64,000 nucleotides of DNA from Cyprinodon diabolis. Taxonomy: Eukaryota; Chordata; Actinopteri; Cyprinodontiformes; Cyprinodontidae. Shown here piece by piece: positions 59,690 through 64,000 of this stretch. The notes beneath the pieces were generated by a model. The model was given only the letters and a program-made list of their open reading frames with translations, had not been told where the DNA came from and did no database searches. Every line of letters begins with the position of its first letter. Position 1 is the first letter of the stretch. The stretch is taken from assembly GCA_030533445.1 (NCBI GenBank), contig JARPUW010000052.1, positions 1 to 64,000 of the forward strand, read 5' to 3'. Both the position numbers and the translations under genes were made by a program.

Positions 59690-61279
59690 AATGAGCAATA
59701 TGCCAGAATGTATGAGTGTGTATAAGGAAGAGGCTTTTATTCTGTAGAGTCCTTGTAGTCTTATTTTGAAAGTCTATCATGAATGTGCATCAAAAGATGG
59801 GTCACGCCCAGCAGTGATATAGAATCCATTTCCAAATGTTAAATCACTGGTTTTCCATGTTATTAGGTGAATAGTTGCTGTATTACAGAGTAAATGGGAG
59901 ACTTTTATTGTGAAATTTGCTCTGGGGTGTGTTTTGAAAAGGTCACTAGAGTCTAATAAAAACAACCTGGAAGAGTTTGGGTCATAATGTTGAGCCATTT
60001 GCATCAATTAATGCATTAGTATAATCTAGAGGCTTTTATTTTGTAGGGTCCCTGGAGTCTTATTTTGAAAGTCCAACAGAGTTGTGTTTATAGAAAATGT
60101 TCAGATCCGTCAATGATAGTTGATTACTTTCCAATCGTTAAATCACTCTTTTTCCATGTTATTAGGGCAGTAGATGAAGCGGAAATGGGAGGCTTTTATT
60201 TTGAAATTTGCTATAGGGTGTGTTTTAAACAGTCTCCTAGAGTCTATTCTCTAAAACGGGGTTGAGTTTGGGTCATAATGTTGAGCCATATAGGGCAATA
60301 AATATATGTAAAAAATATAGAGGCTTTTATTTTGTAGGGTCCCTGGAGTCTTATTTTGAAAGTCTATCAGTGCTGAGTGGCAAGGGAAGTGTCATGGACA
60401 GCAGTCATATAGTATCCATTTCCCAATGTTAAATCAGTCCTTTCACCCTCCATTAGATTAATATGTGCTGTTTAAAACAGCAGAGGTAAAATCTGTTTGA
60501 AGCTTGGTAACCTTGACAACGCTTAACGAGCCTCTCACTGACACAGACAACAGCTGCACTCACTATTGGTTTCTTCTTCCCAGGCTTTTTTGTATGGGAA
60601 GAACGGCACCGAACAAACGACTACTGATCAAAAACCATATGAGTTATTCAAAAAACATTTTCACCATCAGCATCAGCAATCCTTCGACTCCAACTATACC
60701 AACTTTGGTGTATGTGTGTCATTCAGAAAAATATTTATGACGAGTTGAAAACACATAGTCTGATTCGTTTCTCTCCCATCTTCAGCTCAAAAAGAATAGA
60801 GAAAGGCTGAAACTCTCATCGACTTTAGGTTGGTCTGGAGGGTTTTTAAGGAAAAGTATTAATCCTACCGTAATTCCGAAGACATTGTGTGAGTCCAGAG
60901 GTTTCAGTCTACAAACTGACCAAAAATGGTGACTGTAGCTCCAAATATGTGGCCGTGAGGGCGAGAAATGGCCGCCTCACACTAAGATTTCAGCAGCTGC
61001 ACTCTAGCAGGCTGCTGCAGAAGCTAACTGTCAGCTAGCTTCCAGGTGCTTACCCTCCGAACAAACGACTGCTGAGCAAAAACCGTAAAAGATATCTGAA
61101 AAATTCTTTCAGTGAAAGCAACATCTATCCTTTGTCTCAGACTGGGGTAACCTTCATGTCTGTAGGTCTTTCACAACCCAAAACGAAGCACAAACAAAAT
61201 GGTTGGCCCACCTGCTCCTCCCTTTGTTTGAACTGCAGGACCTCACTCTCACTCACCTTTTAGCTGCTAAAGCACCCCT

Positions 61280-64000
61280 CCGAACAAACGACTGCTGAGT
61301 AAAAACCGTAAAAGGTATCTGAAAAATTCTTTTTATCTAAGCGACAGCTATATCTTGTCTTCAATTGGAGTAACTTTCATGGCTGTAGGTCATCTACAAA
61401 CTGAATGGGAAGAGAAAGAAAAAGAAAAAACGTTTCATCACACCTAAGCTTCTAATTGAGCTAGCTGCAGCAGGTCACTGTCACTCAGCTTTCAGGTGCT
61501 TAAAATGTCCTCCGAACAAACGACTGCTGAGCAAAAACCGTATGAGTTATTCAAAAAATTTTTTCACCGTGAGCGTCAGTCATGCTTCGACTCCAACTAT
61601 GCCAACTTTGGTGTATGTGTGTCATTCAGAAAAATATTTATGACGAGTTTAAAACACATAGTCTGATTCGTTTTTCTCCCCTCTTCTGCTCCAAAACCAA
61701 TGAAAAACGGCTCTGATTTTCATCGACTTTAGGTCGGTCTGGAGGGTTTTTAAGGAAAAGTATTAATCCTACCGTAATTCCGAAGATATTGTGTGGGTCC
61801 AGAGATTTCAGTCTACAAACTGACCAAAAATGGTGACTCTAGCTATAAATATGTGGCCGTGAGGGCGAGTTTAAAATGTTTTTTTGTGTTTAAAAAACGC
61901 CTGCCTCACACTCTAGCTTTTCAGTTGCTCCACTCTAGCAGGCTGGATTTTGCTAAAACTTTGTGGCGCTTGAGGTCTGATTATACAAAAACCGTAGCAG
62001 TTATCAACATACCGTCTTCAGTTTTAAATAGACGAAGGATTTATCTACAAACTGAGCTTCAAACTGTTTTTCTAGGTGAATGTATGCCGACACAGTGAAG
62101 TGCTGTTTTTTATGCTTTTTTTTTCCTCTCCCCATTCATTTCCTATGGGATTTTTTTGCGACGTTTTCGCTAATAATTCGCAAACCTTCGGACTAATGAG
62201 AAAGTTTTATACAAGCACACATCACCCCATTGGTCCCGACGCGTGTGCCAACTTTGGGCCCGATCCGCCAAACCGTGCGGGACTAGTTACGCGCCGAAGT
62301 TTTGGGTATACGGGAGAATTATAATAATAACTAGAAAATTTCTAAAGAAATTTTGAGGGGGGCCACCTACTGCCCGTCTGGGGAACCGGGCCAATACGGC
62401 CCTGGCAAGTGACGTCGGGGCTCCCCAGACCAACTGCTTACGCCTTTGAGGGCTGCTGAGGGAAGGAAAGAGGGCAAGTTCATGGGCAAAGAGAGCTGTG
62501 TGCCACTTGTGCTGAAATCTGGGAAATAGACGTGCACAGAGTATGATGCACAAGGGTAATATGGGTTGTCCATATTGAAACACAGTGGGTAAAGCCCAGT
62601 TGGCGGGCTTCGCCCGCCTGCTAGGAGCCATCTCAGTGAAGAAAAAAATCACCAATGGCGGGCTCTGCCCGCCTTCTAAGAGCCATTGCAGTGATGAAAT
62701 CACCAATGGCGGGCTCCGCCCGCCTGCTAAGAGCCATTGCAGTGATGTAATCACCTTTGGCGGGCTCCGCCCGCCTGTTACCATTGGCGGGCTCCGCCCG
62801 CCTTCTAAGAGCCATTGCAGTGATGAAATCACCAATGGCAATGAGCAATATGCCAGAATGTATGAGTGTGTATAAGGAAGAGGCTTTTATTCTGTAGAGT
62901 CCTTGTAGTCTTATTTTGAAAGTCTATCATGAATGTGCATCAAAAGATGGGTCACGCCCAGCAGTGATATAGAATCCATTTCCAAATGTTAAATCACTGG
63001 TTTTCCATGTTATTAGGTGAATAGTTGCTGTATTACAGAGTAAATGGGAGACTTTTATTGTGAAATTTGCTCTGGGGTGTGTTTTGAAAAGGTCACTAGA
63101 GTCTAATAAAAACAACCTGGAAGAGTTTGGGTCATAATGTTGAGCCATTTGCATCAATTAATGCATTACTATAATCTAGAGGCTTTTATTTTGTAGGGTC
63201 CCTGGAGTCTTATTTTGAAAGTCCAACAGAGTTGTGTTTATAGAAAATGTTCAGACCCGTCAATGATAGTTGATTACTTTCCAATCGTTAAATCACTCTT
63301 TTTCCATGTTATTAGGGCAGTAGATGAAGCGGAAATGGGAGGCTTTTATTTTGAAATTTGCTATAGGGTGTGTTTTAAACAGTCTCCTAGAGTCTATTCT
63401 CTAAAACGGGGTTGAGTTTGGGTCATAATGTTGAGCCATATAGAGCAATAAATATATGTAAAAAATATAGAGGCTTTTATTTTGTAGGGTCCCTGGAGTC
63501 TTATTTTGAAAGTCTATCAGTGCTGAGTGGCAAGGGAAGTGTCATGTACAGCAGTCATATAGTATCCATTTCCCAATGTTAAATCAGTCCTTTCACCCTC
63601 CATTAGATTAATATGTGCTGTTTAAAACAGCAGAGGTAAAATCTGTTTGAAGCTTGGTAACCTTGACAACGCTTAACGAGCCTCTCACTGACACAGACAA
63701 CAGCTGCACTCACTATTGGTTTCTTCTTCCCAGGCTTTTTTGTATGGGAAGAACGGCACCGAACAAACGACTACTGATCAAAAACCGTATGAGTTATTCA
63801 AAAAACATTTTCACCATGAGCATCAGCAATCCTTCGACTCCAACTATACCAACTTTGGTGTATGTGTGTCATTCAGAAAAATATTTATGACGAGTTGAAA
63901 ACACATAGTCTGATTCGTTTTTCTCCCATCTTCAGCTCAAAAAGAATGGAGAAAGGCTGAAACTCTCATCCACTTTAGGTTGGTCTGGAGGGTTTTTAAG
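61280..64000 (+). repeat. Macrosatellite unit 20, partial (first 2721 bp)
   Basis: This unit belongs to the beta subfamily (CACAGAGTATG, TAGAGCAATAAA, CATGTACAGC, CATCCAC). It is cut by the window end inside subrepeat B. There is no 66-bp minisatellite, and it has the longer ATA run seen in unit 8. It has a private CATGCTTCGAC at 61582. Confidence 0.95.
62602..62839. repeat. GC-rich hairpin minisatellite (unit 20)
   Basis: There are five hairpins in the standard form. Confidence 0.9.

Larger units (their letters stand above)
58058..61279 (+). repeat. Macrosatellite unit 19 (3222 bp)
   Basis: This unit has one 66-bp minisatellite copy. A 22-bp deletion after GGGCGAGA near 60966 removes a small AAGAT/ATCTT stem in subrepeat B. 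Private changes include GTGGTGCTTG (58741), TTTTCACTAAT (58942), CAGATCCGTC (60101) and CACCATCAGC (60662). Confidence 0.95.
1..64000. repeat. Macrosatellite array, about 3.2-kb unit, 19 full and 1 partial copies
   Basis: The same roughly 3.2-kb sequence recurs head to tail across the entire window with no interruption and no inverted copy. Successive units begin at 1, 3169, 6521, 9690, 12993, 16161, 19402, 22613, 25785, 29091, 32245, 35484, 38652, 41889, 45130, 48436, 51603, 54889, 58058 and 61280. Units differ from one another by scattered single-base changes, a few short deletions and variable copy number of an internal 66-bp minisatellite. Both window ends fall inside units, so the array extends beyond 64 kb. 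No recognisable gene is present. The pattern fits concerted evolution of a non-coding or untranslated macrosatellite; whether it is transcribed cannot be seen from the DNA. Confidence 0.98.

Overview
The whole 64 kb window is one head-to-tail macrosatellite array: 19 complete units and a partial twentieth, all in the same orientation, with no unique flanking DNA at either end. Units are 3154-3352 bp long. I set unit starts at a 20-base core (CCGAACAAACGACTGCTGAG followed by TAAAAACCGTAAAAGG), which also begins the window at base 1. The starts are 1, 3169, 6521, 9690, 12993, 16161, 19402, 22613, 25785, 29091, 32245, 35484, 38652, 41889, 45130, 48436, 51603, 54889, 58058 and 61280. I see no convincing protein-coding gene, tRNA, rRNA, spliceosomal snRNA, CRISPR array or transposase. 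Most of the longer open frames begin at GTG or TTG, are carried passively by the repeat, and break in some copies, so I do not call them genes.

Organism: eukaryotic, probably an animal and perhaps a teleost fish. This is low to moderate confidence. It rests on the absence of dense coding, scattered AATAAA, TATA and splice-like signals, and a remembered resemblance of the segment with CATTCATTTCCTATGGG and (ATA)n to dispersed fish repeats. Nothing here names a species.

Layout of one unit, using unit 1 as reference: subrepeat S3 (1-232); subrepeat A with a TATA box (233-675); an AT-rich tail (676-822); a segment ending in a short ATA run (823-1050), where 0-3 copies of a 66-bp hairpin minisatellite sit in other units; a perfect inverted repeat (1053-1072); a G-rich segment with a nested stem (1073-1319); a GC-rich 51-bp minisatellite of double hairpins (1320-1557); three copies of a roughly 290-bp AT-rich subrepeat, R1-R3 (1598-2365); subrepeat B, a diverged copy of A without the TATA box (2476-2906); and subrepeat S2 (2907-3168). 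The unit is therefore a repeat of repeats: the 20-base core occurs four times per unit.

Variation between units is small and informative. Length changes come mostly from the 66-bp minisatellite (17 copies in 11 units), plus ATA slippage and a few deletions in or beside hairpins. Shared variants define subfamilies: units 3, 9, 11, 12, 17 and 20; twins 5 and 13; related pairs 1/4, 2/5 and 8/18; and units 7 and 16, which carry an older-looking GC block. The mosaic pattern indicates unequal exchange and gene conversion. The main points of interest are the hairpin-rich core with recurrent deletions, the nested and regularly repeated 20-base core, and a candidate TATA promoter in every unit.
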